Shown: positions 5,093-12,686, counted from the stretch's first letter. The stretch: DNA of 18,195 nucleotides from Minisyncoccota bacterium (GCA_028687085.1 JAQUAU010000016.1:1-18195); one strand, 5' to 3'. Notes: generated by a model not told the origin, from the letters alone. Program-made: numbers and translations.

Positions 5093-7465
5093 ATGCCTCC
5101 GCAATCAGCAATAGCATCACGTCGCCGTTCACTCGACACTGTTAGTGTGTGGGCGCTCTTCGCCACCATTATCGCGGCTCTGTTTATATTCATACCGTCT
5201 TCAGCTGTCTCGTTCACGACGACCAAGACCTTCTTGCTCGCCGCCGGTGCGATCATTACGCTTGCACTCTATATCCTCGCGCGCCTTTCGCGCGGCAACG
5301 TCATATTCCCGCCGTCAGTTCTTATCGCCGCACTCTGGCTGCCCGTCATTGCCTATGCGCTCTCGGCGGCATTCTCGGGTGTTTCGTTCGGCAACGCACT
5401 CTGGGGCACGACCCTTGAACCGGACACGCTCGGCTTCATGCTTATCGCGGCAATACTCGGCACCCTTTCAGCGCTCGTTCTGCGCCGGAGCGAACAGTAT
5501 GCGTCGTTTCTCCGCGCGGGCGCCTATGCCTTCGGCATCATGGCCCTTCTTCAGGTTCTCATCGTTATCGTCGGACAGTTTGCTCCAGATACGATCTCAC
5601 CGGCGTTCTCGATCATTGGTTCATTCACTGACCTCGCTTCGCTCATGGGTCTCGGTGTCGTTGCCATATTGATCACGCTCCGGTTCCTCGAGCTCTCGAC
5701 ACGCGCGTACCGCCTGCTCGTGGTAAGCGGTGTTGCGGCGCTCTTCCTGCTCGCCATTGCGAACTCCTCGCTTGTCTGGGTGCTTATTGCGCTCGTATCA
5801 CTCGGTCTCTTCGTCGAGGCAGTGATGCAGAAGGGTTCTCGAGGAGCAGACACCGATCTCGATGAGGCGGTCGTCATGGATGAGACGCCTCTTGAGACAG
5901 AAGAAGGGAACCGTTCACTCGTCATGCCTCTCGCGGTGCTCGCGATCGCGCTCTTCTTCCTTATCGGTGGAACGCTCGGTGGTGCGCTCGCAAATGCGCT
6001 CAACGTGAATATTCTCAACATTCGCCCGTCGTGGCAGTCGACGTTCTCGGTTGCCGGCAAGGCGCTCTCCTCTTCGCCCGTCTTCGGTTCAGGTCCGGGC
6101 ACCTTCGGTGTTGAATGGCTGAAGTACCGCGAAGCGTCGCTCAACTCGACGATATTCTGGAATGTCGACTTCTCGTCCGGTATCGGATTTATCCCGACAT
6201 CGTTTGTGACAACCGGCATCGCGGGCATCGTCGCGTGGCTCTTCTTCATCGGTCTCCTTCTCGTATTCGGTTTGCGCATGCTGATTGTGCGCACGCCGCA
6301 GGATCCGTTCATCCGGTATGTCTCTATCCTGTCATTTGTCGGAGCGATCTATCTTCTCACGACTGCGGTATTTGATTTGCCGAATGCCGTTATCCTCGCG
6401 CTCACCTTCGTCTTTGTAGGGTTCTTTGTGTCGACGATGCGATACGCCACGGGCGGAGAACAGTGGGGCATCATATTCTCGCGCAGTCCGCGCGTCGGAT
6501 TCGTCATTGTGTTCTCGCTCACTATTCTGTTGCTCTCATCGGTCGTTGCCGCCTACACGCTCGTCGGACACTACATTGCCGCAAGCCAGCTCTCGAGCGC
6601 TTCTGCAGCATTTGCAGCAGGCAATCTTGATGGGGCAGAAAAGGCCGCTCAGAGCTCGATAGCGTTTGCGCCCACGACTGCCGCATATCAGATCCAGTCG
6701 GGTATTGCGAATTCACGGCTCAACCTGATCGTCTCGTCAACAACCATGGACAAGGCCACGGCGCAGAAGGAATATCAGACAGCGCTCTCTGCCGGTATTA
6801 ATGCCGCCTTGACCGCCACAAATCTTGATGCGACCGACTATCAGGGCTGGCTCGCACTCGGCAATCTCTATGCCCAGGCAGTGCCGCTCGGTGTCGCCGG
6901 CGCTTACGATAGCGCCAAGACTGCGTACCTCAAGGCACAGGAGCTGAATCCGACCAATCCGCAGATTCCGTATATCCTCGCTCAACTGAATATCGCGAAC
7001 AAAGATACTAAGGCCGCTCAGGCGGACTTGAAGGCCGCGATAGAGCTCAAACAGGATTACACGGCGGCCATCTTCTTGCTCTCTCAGCTTGAGGTGCAGG
7101 ACGGTAATGTGAAGGATGCGCTCGCCTCGGCGCTCGCGGCGGCCTACTTCACTCCGAACGATCCGAACATCCTCTTCCAGGTCGGCATCCTCTACGCGGC
7201 GCAAGCTGATTACAAGAATGCGGCGGCGGCGCTCGAAGCGGCGGTCGCGGCGAATCCTCAGTTTGCAAATGCCCGCTACTTCCTCTCGGCGGTGTACGAG
7301 AAGCTCGGCGACACGAAGAATGCCCTCGCGCAGATGCAGGCAATTGCTGATATGTCGGCTGACAATGCCAAGGCGGTCGCCACCCAACTCACGGCGCTTA
7401 CCTCGGGCAAGAACCCGTTCCCCGAGAACCTCCTCTCAGCGTCATCGACTCCCGTAAAGCAATAA
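5093..7465 (+). CDS. O-antigen ligase/polymerase-like membrane protein with C-terminal TPR repeats
   Basis: 790 aa. The first about 500 residues hold a dozen or so hydrophobic segments (for example 17-37, 45-64, 73-95, 143-165, 206-245, 275-300, 373-400, 415-460, 478-505). An extracytoplasmic loop has SSPVFGSGPGTF, like the xPxxGxGxG signature of O-antigen ligase/Wzy proteins. Residues about 515-770 are Ala-rich TPR-like helical pairs (AFAAGNLDGAEKAAQSSIAFAP, ILFQVGILYAAQADYKNAAAAL). Known relatives join or polymerise surface glycans; the TPR part may bind partners outside the membrane. The substrate cannot be read from sequence. There is no Shine-Dalgarno; AATATT eight nt before the ATG may be a weak -10. 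It leads a (+) envelope cluster with murJ. Confidence 0.75.
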   Translation: MPPQSAIASRRRSLDTVSVWALFATIIAALFIFIPSSAVSFTTTKTFLLAAGAIITLALYILARLSRGNVIFPPSVLIAALWLPVIAYALSAAFSGVSFGNALWGTTLEPDTLGFMLIAAILGTLSALVLRRSEQYASFLRAGAYAFGIMALLQVLIVIVGQFAPDTISPAFSIIGSFTDLASLMGLGVVAILITLRFLELSTRAYRLLVVSGVAALFLLAIANSSLVWVLIALVSLGLFVEAVMQKGSRGADTDLDEAVVMDETPLETEEGNRSLVMPLAVLAIALFFLIGGTLGGALANALNVNILNIRPSWQSTFSVAGKALSSSPVFGSGPGTFGVEWLKYREASLNSTIFWNVDFSSGIGFIPTSFVTTGIAGIVAWLFFIGLLLVFGLRMLIVRTPQDPFIRYVSILSFVGAIYLLTTAVFDLPNAVILALTFVFVGFFVSTMRYATGGEQWGIIFSRSPRVGFVIVFSLTILLLSSVVAAYTLVGHYIAASQLSSASAAFAAGNLDGAEKAAQSSIAFAPTTAAYQIQSGIANSRLNLIVSSTTMDKATAQKEYQTALSAGINAALTATNLDATDYQGWLALGNLYAQAVPLGVAGAYDSAKTAYLKAQELNPTNPQIPYILAQLNIANKDTKAAQADLKAAIELKQDYTAAIFLLSQLEVQDGNVKDALASALAAAYFTPNDPNILFQVGILYAAQADYKNAAAALEAAVAANPQFANARYFLSAVYEKLGDTKNALAQMQAIADMSADNAKAVATQLTALTSGKNPFPENLLSASSTPVKQ

Positions 7466-7472
7466 TATAGGC

Positions 7473-7478
7473 TACTAT
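7473..7478 (+). promoter_or_regulatory. Weak candidate -10 before murJ
   Basis: TACTAT followed by six nt and the ATG at 7485, the same spacing as the stronger leaderless promoters at 4937, 11060, 11964 and 15524. No -35 was seen; murJ could equally be co-transcribed with the gene 19 nt upstream. Confidence 0.3.
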
Positions 7479-7484
7479 AGGGTG

Positions 7485-9233
7485 ATGGTTCGACGTATTC
7501 TCGAGCGCATCGGTGAGCCAATGCGCGCACTGGCTCGCCCCATACGCGGCTTTCAAAAAGCCGCGTATGTGCGTATCTCGGCGCCGGTACGCGGCCTGCA
7601 TCAGGCCGCGTACTTGCTTGCCGCGCTCACGCTTGCTTCACAGGCGCTTGCGCTTCTGCGCGACCGTACCTTTGCGCACACTTTCGGCGCTGGCCAGGTG
7701 CTCGACCTCTATTACGCGGCATTTCGCGTGCCGGATCTCGTCTTCGCACTCGTTTCTTCACTGGTCTCCGCCTATGTGCTCATCCCGCGCATTACGGGTA
7801 TGGATCGGGAGTCGACGCGGCGGCTTCTCTCAGAGTCTGCGACATTCCTCTTCGGCATGGGAGGGCTTATCTGCATAGTGCTCGCGATATTCATGCCGCA
7901 ATTCTTGGCGGTGCTCTATCCGGACTTCAGCGCATCGTCGTATCAGGCCGAGTTTGTGCTTCTCGCTCGCGTTCTGCTTTTGCAGCCGATTCTGCTCGGA
8001 CTCTCCGGCATTCTCGGGAGCGTCACACAAGTGGCGCGACGCTTCACGCTCTTTGCGATATCTCCGGTTCTCTACAACCTCGGCATTATTCTCGGTACGG
8101 TCATCTTCTATCCGCTCTGGGGTCTTCCGGGTATCGGACTCGGCGTTATCATTGGCGCGGTTGCGTATCTTGCCGTGAATATCCCTGTCGTCATTGAGGC
8201 AGGCGTCTTGCCGCAATGGCGCATACCCCGGTTCGCATCGATTATGTCAGTGGTGCGCGATTCTGTTCCGCGTTCGCTCGCGCTTGGGATGGGTTCGGTG
8301 ACAGCGCTTCTTCTTACCGCACTTGCTTCGCGGGTCGGCACGGGCGCGGTCTCCGTCTTCACCTTTGCGAGCAATCTCGAAGCGGTCCCGCTTGCGCTCA
8401 TCGGCTCCTCCTACGCGGTGGCGGCGTTTCCGGCGCTCTCTGAGGCTTCTGCACCGGAGCGACGCGATGAGTTCACGCGCATTCTCTCGTCAAGCGCGCG
8501 GCACATTATCCTCTGGTCGGTCGTATCCTTAGGTCTCATCGTTGTTCTTCGTGCGCATATCGTGCGCGTCGTTCTCGGTACCGGCGCCTTCGATTGGGAT
8601 GCGACGCGTCTCACTGCCGCACTGCTCGCTGTTCTCGCGGTGAGTCTCGTCGCACAAGGGCTCGCGCTCCTTTTCTCGCGCGCACTCTACGCCGCACGAC
8701 AATCCTGGCGTCCGCTCTTCTACCAATGCGCCGGCGGCGCGCTCACCGTGCTTCTCGCCGTCGTCTTTCTCGCTCTACCGGGGCAGGGATTCCCGACGTG
8801 GTTGGCTGAGTATCTGAAAGTCGGCGATGTGGGAGGCTCTACGATCCTGCTTCTTGCACTCGCCGCGACCCTGGGGCAGATATTCCTCGCCCTGCTTTCT
8901 CTGCTCGCACTTCGAAGCGCTGCTCCCGGGCTCGCACGGACGCTTTTCCGGCCTCTTTTCGACGGTTCTCTCGCCGCACTTGCCGGCGGTACGGCGGCCT
9001 ACCTCACCCTCTTTTTTGAGGGCGGTATCGCGCCTCTTACGACGCTCGTATCTGTCTTTGCACAAGGACTCATCGCTGGTATGGTGGGGCTTATCGCCTC
9101 AGCACTCACGCTCTACGTGGTTGAAAATGAAGAGTTTCTCATCGTCGCGAGCGCGCTCGGCCGTCTCGTCCATCTTCCGGGCGTGCGCGAGCGAGTGCTC
9201 GCGCCCTCGGCTGAAGAGCCGATTAAACCGTGA
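7485..9233 (+). CDS. murJ: Lipid II flippase MurJ (MviN family)
   Basis: 582 aa, polytopic. It moves undecaprenyl-linked peptidoglycan precursor across the membrane. Family features: TM1 followed by LLRDRTFAHTFGAG, then LDLYYAAFRVPDLVFAL, then about 13 more hydrophobic segments of the MATE-like fold. MurJ normally starts close to TM1; here about 40 extra residues precede it, built from two DNA palindromes (7541-7569, 7587-7613) that encode PIRGFQKAAY (19-28) and PVRGLHQAAY (34-43). The second runs into TM1. GTG at 7482 directly before the ATG is an alternative start. Its stop overlaps the lepA start (GTGA), so translation is likely coupled. Confidence 0.93.
   Translation: MVRRILERIGEPMRALARPIRGFQKAAYVRISAPVRGLHQAAYLLAALTLASQALALLRDRTFAHTFGAGQVLDLYYAAFRVPDLVFALVSSLVSAYVLIPRITGMDRESTRRLLSESATFLFGMGGLICIVLAIFMPQFLAVLYPDFSASSYQAEFVLLARVLLLQPILLGLSGILGSVTQVARRFTLFAISPVLYNLGIILGTVIFYPLWGLPGIGLGVIIGAVAYLAVNIPVVIEAGVLPQWRIPRFASIMSVVRDSVPRSLALGMGSVTALLLTALASRVGTGAVSVFTFASNLEAVPLALIGSSYAVAAFPALSEASAPERRDEFTRILSSSARHIILWSVVSLGLIVVLRAHIVRVVLGTGAFDWDATRLTAALLAVLAVSLVAQGLALLFSRALYAARQSWRPLFYQCAGGALTVLLAVVFLALPGQGFPTWLAEYLKVGDVGGSTILLLALAATLGQIFLALLSLLALRSAAPGLARTLFRPLFDGSLAALAGGTAAYLTLFFEGGIAPLTTLVSVFAQGLIAGMVGLIASALTLYVVENEEFLIVASALGRLVHLPGVRERVLAPSAEEPIKP
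7541..7569. repeat. 29-nt palindrome in the murJ coding region, copy 1
   Basis: Perfect 13-bp arms (CATACGCGGCTTT / AAAGCCGCGTATG) with loop CAA, read in frame as part of PIRGFQKAAY. An imperfect hairpin with arms GAGCCA/TGGCTC precedes it at 7515-7536. Confidence 0.9.
7587..7613. repeat. 27-nt palindrome in the murJ coding region, copy 2
   Basis: Perfect 12-bp arms (GTACGCGGCCTG / CAGGCCGCGTAC) with loop CAT. It shares the TACGCGGC outer arm and reading frame with copy 1 and encodes PVRGLHQAAY together with flanking bases. Confidence 0.9.
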
Positions 9234-11044
9234 ACCAAAAACAGATCCGCAATTTCTCTATCATCGCCCACGTCGATCATGGCAAATCGACCTTGGCTGA
9301 TCGCCTGCTCGAGCGAACGGGCGCCATCCCCGAGCGCCTGATGCGCGACCAGGTGCTCGATCGCATGGACCTCGAACGCGAGCGCGGCATCACGATCAAG
9401 ATGCAGCCGGTGCGCATGCAGTACGGCGAGTACGTGCTTAACTTGATCGACACACCAGGGCACATCGACTTCTCCTATGAAGTCTCGCGCGCGCTCCATG
9501 CGGTGGAGGGCGTGCTTCTCTTGGTCGATTCAACTCAGGGCGTACAAGCGCAGACCTTGACCACACTTGCGATGGCGCAGGCGCAGGGGTGCGTTATCAT
9601 CCCCGTTGTTTCTAAGATCGACTCGCCGGCCGCGCGCGTCGCTGAAGTCTCGGCTGAGCTCGCGAAGCTGGTGCGAATGAAGCCGGAGGATGTGCTCGCC
9701 GTCTCGGGTAAGACCGGTGCGGGCGTTGAAGAATTACTCGAAGAGATCGTCAAGCGTGTGCCGCCGCCAAGGTCGAACCTTGTCGAACAAGGTTCGACCT
9801 TGGCGGCAGATGAGCCGCGGGGTCTTATCTTCGACTTCTCGTATTCAACGCATCGTGGCGTCGCCGTCTATCTGCGCGTTTTTGACGGCATGTTTAAAAA
9901 GGGTCAGCCGCTTACCTTTCATGCAGCAGGGAAGGAGTTTGTCGCCCTTGAGACCGGCATCTTCACACCCGGCGAGACGCCGGCCGACTCGCTCGGGGCG
10001 GGAGAGATCGGCTATATCGTGACCGGCATCAAGGAGCCGGGCGTGGTGGCGGTCGGCGACACTATCGGAGCCGTACGAGGAACTCTCGCGGCTCTGCCAG
10101 GCTATGAGCGGGTGCGGCCAGTCGTCTGGGCCTCGGTCTATCCGGAGAGTCAGGACGATCTCCCGCTCTTGCGTAAATCGCTCGAGCGCTTGCGGCTCTC
10201 TGACTCCTCACTCTCCTTCGAAGAAGAATCCTCAGGCGTTCTCGGGAGGGGATTCCGCTGCGGCTTCTTGGGCCTTCTTCATCTCGAAATTATTACCGAG
10301 CGCCTGCGACGTGAGTTCAACCTCACTCTTATCGTTACTATCCCGACCATCTCCTATGTGGTCACAAAAACGAATGGTATTCGAGAAACTATTTATACAC
10401 CTGCAAAATTCCCCGAGTTCGGCGATATTTTAAAAATTGAGGAGCCGTGGGCGAAGGTGATTATCATCACGCCACCCGAGTCAGTCTCCGCGCTCGTCCA
10501 GATGCTCTACGACCACGAGGCACAGACACTCGCCTCAGAGACCTTCGGCGACGGTCGCATCGAGATGACGATTGAGATGCCGCTTCGCGAGCTCATGCGC
10601 GGATTCTTCGACAAATTGAAAAATATTTCTTCAGGCTATGCCTCGCTCTCGTATGAGATCTTAGAAGAGAGGGAAGCAGATGTCGTCCGACTCGATGTGT
10701 TGGTCGCTGATGAGCCGGTGGCCGCCTTCGCGCGCGTGATCGCGCGCCGACGCGTCGAAGAAGAGGCTGAGAAGATGGTAGAGAAGCTCCACGGTATCAT
10801 GCCGAAACAGCTCTTCGTCACCAAGATCCAAGGCAAGGCACTCGGACGCATCATCGCGTCGCGAACCCTTTCGGCGATGCGGAAAGACGTTACGGGGTAT
10901 CTCTACGGCGGCGACGTCTCGCGCAAGAATAAGCTCCTCGATAAGCAGAAGCGCGGCAAGAAGAAGATGCTTGAACGCGGCCGCGGTAAGGTGAATATCC
11001 CTGAAGAAGTGTTTATGAAGATGGTGCAGTCTTCGGCTGAATGA
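9230..11044 (+). CDS. lepA: Elongation factor 4 (LepA), ribosome-associated GTPase
   Basis: 604 aa, the usual length. G domain with AHVDHGKS (13-20), the RERGITI switch and DTPGH, NKxD-like SKID; then domain II, EF-G-like domains and the LepA-specific C-terminus (GKALGRIIASRTLSAMRKDVTGYLYGGD ... KGK-rich tail ending in EVFMKMV). LepA acts on translating or assembling ribosomes. The start is GTG at 9230, overlapping the murJ stop by 4 nt; no Shine-Dalgarno. Odd: the linker after VPPP, normally about six residues, is extended by a perfect 45-nt DNA palindrome encoding residues 178-193 (around RSNLVEQGSTLAA). Confidence 0.97.
   Translation: MNQKQIRNFSIIAHVDHGKSTLADRLLERTGAIPERLMRDQVLDRMDLERERGITIKMQPVRMQYGEYVLNLIDTPGHIDFSYEVSRALHAVEGVLLLVDSTQGVQAQTLTTLAMAQAQGCVIIPVVSKIDSPAARVAEVSAELAKLVRMKPEDVLAVSGKTGAGVEELLEEIVKRVPPPRSNLVEQGSTLAADEPRGLIFDFSYSTHRGVAVYLRVFDGMFKKGQPLTFHAAGKEFVALETGIFTPGETPADSLGAGEIGYIVTGIKEPGVVAVGDTIGAVRGTLAALPGYERVRPVVWASVYPESQDDLPLLRKSLERLRLSDSSLSFEEESSGVLGRGFRCGFLGLLHLEIITERLRREFNLTLIVTIPTISYVVTKTNGIRETIYTPAKFPEFGDILKIEEPWAKVIIITPPESVSALVQMLYDHEAQTLASETFGDGRIEMTIEMPLRELMRGFFDKLKNISSGYASLSYEILEEREADVVRLDVLVADEPVAAFARVIARRRVEEEAEKMVEKLHGIMPKQLFVTKIQGKALGRIIASRTLSAMRKDVTGYLYGGDVSRKNKLLDKQKRGKKKMLERGRGKVNIPEEVFMKMVQSSAE
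9763..9807. repeat. 45-nt palindrome inside lepA
   Basis: Perfect 21-bp arms (9763-9783 and 9787-9807) with loop CGA. Each arm contains the 13-mer AAGGTNNNACCTT (AAGGTCGAACCTT at 9769-9781, AAGGTTCGACCTT at 9789-9801), bounded by CCGCC/GGCGG. Its length of 45 nt keeps the frame. Confidence 0.95.
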
Positions 11045-11047
11045 CGC

Positions 11048-11053
11048 TATAAT
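11048..11053 (+). promoter_or_regulatory. Consensus -10 before the FtsB-like gene
   Basis: Perfect TATAAT starting three nt after the lepA stop codon, six nt before the ATG at 11060. Predicts a leaderless transcript independent of lepA. No convincing -35. Confidence 0.6.
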
Positions 11054-11059
11054 CCAACC

Positions 11060-11398
11060 ATGCGCGCGAAACAGCTGCGGCGAGGTATCCTGATTGGCGT
11101 CCTCCTCCTCGCCGCTTTCTGGCTCGCGATGCTTATCTGGGGGCTTGCCGGTAAGGCGCATGTTGCGGTCTCGCAAGCGAATGAGGCGAAAGCGCAGTTT
11201 GCAGAGCTTGAACAACGCAAGACGATGCTCGCCGCGAATCTCGCCGCTCTCGCCACCGAACGCGGAAAGGATGCGGCGATACGAACGGCCTTCGGGGTTG
11301 CGCGGCCGGGAGAAGAGGTTATCGTGGTGGTGCCGCCAGCGACCGCAACGCCCACGACGACACCCTCCTGGTGGCAGAAGTTCTTGAGTTGGTTCTGA
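11060..11398 (+). CDS. FtsB/DivIC-like septum formation initiator protein
   Basis: 112 aa bitopic membrane protein. Short basic cytoplasmic N-terminus (MRAKQLRR), one TM (about 9-30), a coiled-coil stretch (about 35-68, rich in A/E/Q/L), then a compact ERGKDAAIRTAFGVARPGEEVIVV tail typical of FtsB/DivIC. A Pro/Thr linker and a Trp-rich end (SWWQKFLSWF) follow. Known relatives bridge FtsL and FtsQ in the divisome. Placement after murJ and lepA fits an envelope and division role. No Shine-Dalgarno; TATAAT six nt upstream. Confidence 0.7.
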   Translation: MRAKQLRRGILIGVLLLAAFWLAMLIWGLAGKAHVAVSQANEAKAQFAELEQRKTMLAANLAALATERGKDAAIRTAFGVARPGEEVIVVVPPATATPTTTPSWWQKFLSWF

Positions 11399-11417
11399 CG
11401 TAGACGTGCGTCAAAAT

Positions 11418-11488
11418 GCGGGTATGGTTTAGTGGTAGAACGCGACCTTCCCAAGGTTGAGACCCGGGTTCGATTCCCGGTACCCGCA
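11418..11488 (+). tRNA. tRNA-Gly(CCC)
   Basis: Full cloverleaf of 71 nt: acceptor GCGGGTA/TACCCGC, D arm GTTTAGTGGTAGAAC, anticodon stem CGACC/GGTTG with loop TTCCCAA (anticodon CCC), T arm CCGGG-TTCGATT-CCCGG, discriminator A. CCA is not encoded (CTA follows). It lies 19 nt after the FtsB-like gene. Confidence 0.95.
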
Positions 11489-11495
11489 CTACTTC

Positions 11496-11515
11496 GCTCG
11501 ATTCAGAAATCGAGC
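11496..11515 (+). terminator. Hairpin after tRNA-Gly, possible terminator
   Basis: Perfect 8-bp stem GCTCGATT/AATCGAGC with loop CAGA, seven nt past the tRNA. No U-run follows, so termination is uncertain. A second small palindrome (AGTGC-AA-GCACT) lies at 11521-11532. The rest of the gap to 11577 shows nothing else. Confidence 0.35.
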
Positions 11516-11577
11516 TACGCAGTGCAAGCACTAGTTCCTGCCACGCACCGCGAAGCTCCGGGCTGGGAGCGTAGTGG

Positions 11578-11586
11578 TGTGGATAA
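11578..11586 (+). promoter_or_regulatory. DnaA-box sequence (TGTGGATAA) upstream of glutaredoxin
   Basis: Exact complement of the consensus DnaA box TTATCCACA, ten nt upstream of the glutaredoxin -10. The 10-mer GTGTGGATAA recurs at 11915-11924. Confidence 0.4.
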
Positions 11587-11593
11587 CTCGGCA

Positions 11594-11602
11594 TGGTATA
11601 CT
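11594..11602 (+). promoter_or_regulatory. Extended -10 promoter of the glutaredoxin gene
   Basis: TGG plus TATACT (11597-11602), 20 nt before the ATG at 11623; leader of about 13 nt without a Shine-Dalgarno. Confidence 0.5.
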
Positions 11603-11622
11603 CGCCGCATAACTTTATAGAC

Positions 11623-11862
11623 ATGAAAAACGTCACCATTTACAGCACGCCGACTTGCCACTTCTGCCAGATGACCAAGGATTTCCTTAAAGAAAAGGGT
11701 ATCGGCTATACGGAGTATGACGTCGCACATGACCTTGAGAAGCGCCAGGAGATGATCCAGAAGTCCGGCCAGATGGGCGTGCCGGTCATATTTGTGGGAG
11801 ATGAAATGATTATCGGTTTTGACCAGGAGAGGCTCGTGTCTACTCTCGGCATTACCGCATAA
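11623..11862 (+). CDS. Glutaredoxin-like / NrdH-type thiol oxidoreductase
   Basis: 79 aa, a single glutaredoxin domain. Opening strand MKNVTIYSTP, active site C12-H-F-C15 at the start of helix 1, the cis-Pro element GVPVIFVGDE, and a final IIGFDQERL helix. The CHFC pair is not the usual CPYC or CVQC, so the electron donor (glutathione-like or thioredoxin reductase) cannot be told. A likely client is NrdJ, about 8 kb away. A start at 11593 would overlap the promoter; ATG 11623 gives the normal length. Confidence 0.88.
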   Translation: MKNVTIYSTPTCHFCQMTKDFLKEKGIGYTEYDVAHDLEKRQEMIQKSGQMGVPVIFVGDEMIIGFDQERLVSTLGITA

Positions 11863-11869
11863 GCGAGTC

Positions 11870-11905
11870 ACAAAACACGCGCCGCGGGAGCGGCACGTGT
11901 TTTGT
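11870..11905 (+). terminator. Terminator after the glutaredoxin gene
   Basis: ACAAAACACG pairs with CGTGTTTTGT (11870-11879 with 11896-11905), one mismatch, then GCCGC/GCGGC with loop GGGA. The U-rich 3' arm acts as the tail. Confidence 0.7.
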
Positions 11906-11915
11906 CTATGTGAAG

Positions 11916-11924
11916 TGTGGATAA
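11916..11924 (+). promoter_or_regulatory. Second DnaA-box sequence (TGTGGATAA)
   Basis: Exact TGTGGATAA, same orientation as 11578-11586 and 338 bp away, upstream of the HTH/LAGLIDADG-like gene. Confidence 0.4.
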
Positions 11925-11948
11925 AGCGACTATGAACTGGGAGACATA

Positions 11949-11957
11949 TGTTATATT
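11949..11957 (+). promoter_or_regulatory. Extended -10 promoter of the HTH/LAGLIDADG-like gene
   Basis: TGT plus TATATT (11952-11957), six nt before the ATG at 11964; leaderless layout. Confidence 0.55.
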
Positions 11958-11963
11958 CTAAGT

Positions 11964-12605
11964 ATGTACAGGATATTGTCGGATGAGCAACATAAATATC
12001 TCGTTAAGTTACGAAAGCAAGGGAAGAGCATCCCTGAAATCTCAAGAGAGACTGGAACACCCATAACAACTGTCCAACGACATATAAAAGGAATCCAGGT
12101 CCCGCTCGAATTCCAGACAATTCTTAGAGAAAAACAAGGAGGATCGAAAGACCGAGCTAAGGGTTTGCGTGCGAATATAAATGTAAAAGTAGAGAAATTA
12201 TTAGGTAAGATTTCGCAACGCGACTACCTCTTTCTCCTTATTGGGTTGTACTGGGGCGAGGGTACCAAAAAGGACTTTACAATTATCAATTCAGACCCAC
12301 TTCTTCTACAGACCTTCATTTATTGTTTAAGAACCCTCGGCATAACCGATGATAGACTGTCCCTTTCTCTAAGAGTTCATGCAGAGATATCTATATCAAA
12401 AGCAAGAGCTTTTTGGGCTCAAACGACAGGTTTGTCAGAACAACTTATTGAACGAATTGAAGTTATAGAAGGAAAAAAGAAGGGGAAGCTTCCGCACGGA
12501 ATGTGCCGAGTGAGAGTGAAATCAGGGATACGAGATCGCCTGCTCATCCAAAGTGCCATAGCGCTCATTGGAAAAGAGTGTAGTAAAAGGATAGTATCTA
12601 TCTAA
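11964..12605 (+). CDS. HTH protein with LAGLIDADG-like domain (possible homing-endonuclease relative)
   Basis: 213 aa. An N-terminal helix-turn-helix of resolvase/sigma4 type (about 7-43: LRKQGKSIPEISRETGTP, TTVQRHIKG), then a basic linker, then a domain with LFLLIGLYWGEGTK (about 89-102) and a NSDPLLLQTFIYCLRTLGI helix. These resemble one LAGLIDADG motif and the strand after it (GLxxGEG, NSDP). A clear second motif is not visible, so it may dimerise or be a non-nuclease DNA-binding protein, as WhiA is. Sampled lines are about 42% GC against about 60% in murJ, and codon use is A/T-rich, which suggests recent acquisition. Its stop codon directly abuts tRNA-Arg. Confidence 0.55.
   Translation: MYRILSDEQHKYLVKLRKQGKSIPEISRETGTPITTVQRHIKGIQVPLEFQTILREKQGGSKDRAKGLRANINVKVEKLLGKISQRDYLFLLIGLYWGEGTKKDFTIINSDPLLLQTFIYCLRTLGITDDRLSLSLRVHAEISISKARAFWAQTTGLSEQLIERIEVIEGKKKGKLPHGMCRVRVKSGIRDRLLIQSAIALIGKECSKRIVSI
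12568..12597 (+). promoter_or_regulatory. Candidate tRNA-Arg promoter inside the 3' end of the upstream gene
   Basis: TTGGAA (12568-12573), 18 nt, TAGTAT (12592-12597), eight nt, then the tRNA 5' end. Confidence 0.4.
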
Positions 12606-12680
12606 GCTGTCGTAGTTCAACGGATAGAACGAGGGATTCCTAATCCCTAGATGCAGGTCCGACTCCTGCCGATGGCACCA
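12606..12680 (+). tRNA. tRNA-Arg(CCT)
   Basis: 75 nt with encoded CCA. Acceptor GCTGTCG/CGATGGC (two G-U pairs), D arm GTTC...GAAC, anticodon stem AGGGA/TCCCT with loop TTCCTAA (anticodon CCT, reads AGG), T stem GCAGG/CCTGC. The T-loop is TCCGACT: position 55 is C where T (pseudouridine) is almost universal. Confidence 0.92.
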
Positions 12681-12686
12681 AAGACT

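Noticed and set aside
11434..11470. ACCTT...AAGGT in tRNA-Gly as another palindrome-family copy
   Set aside because: It is the inverse arrangement and is explained by the anticodon stem.
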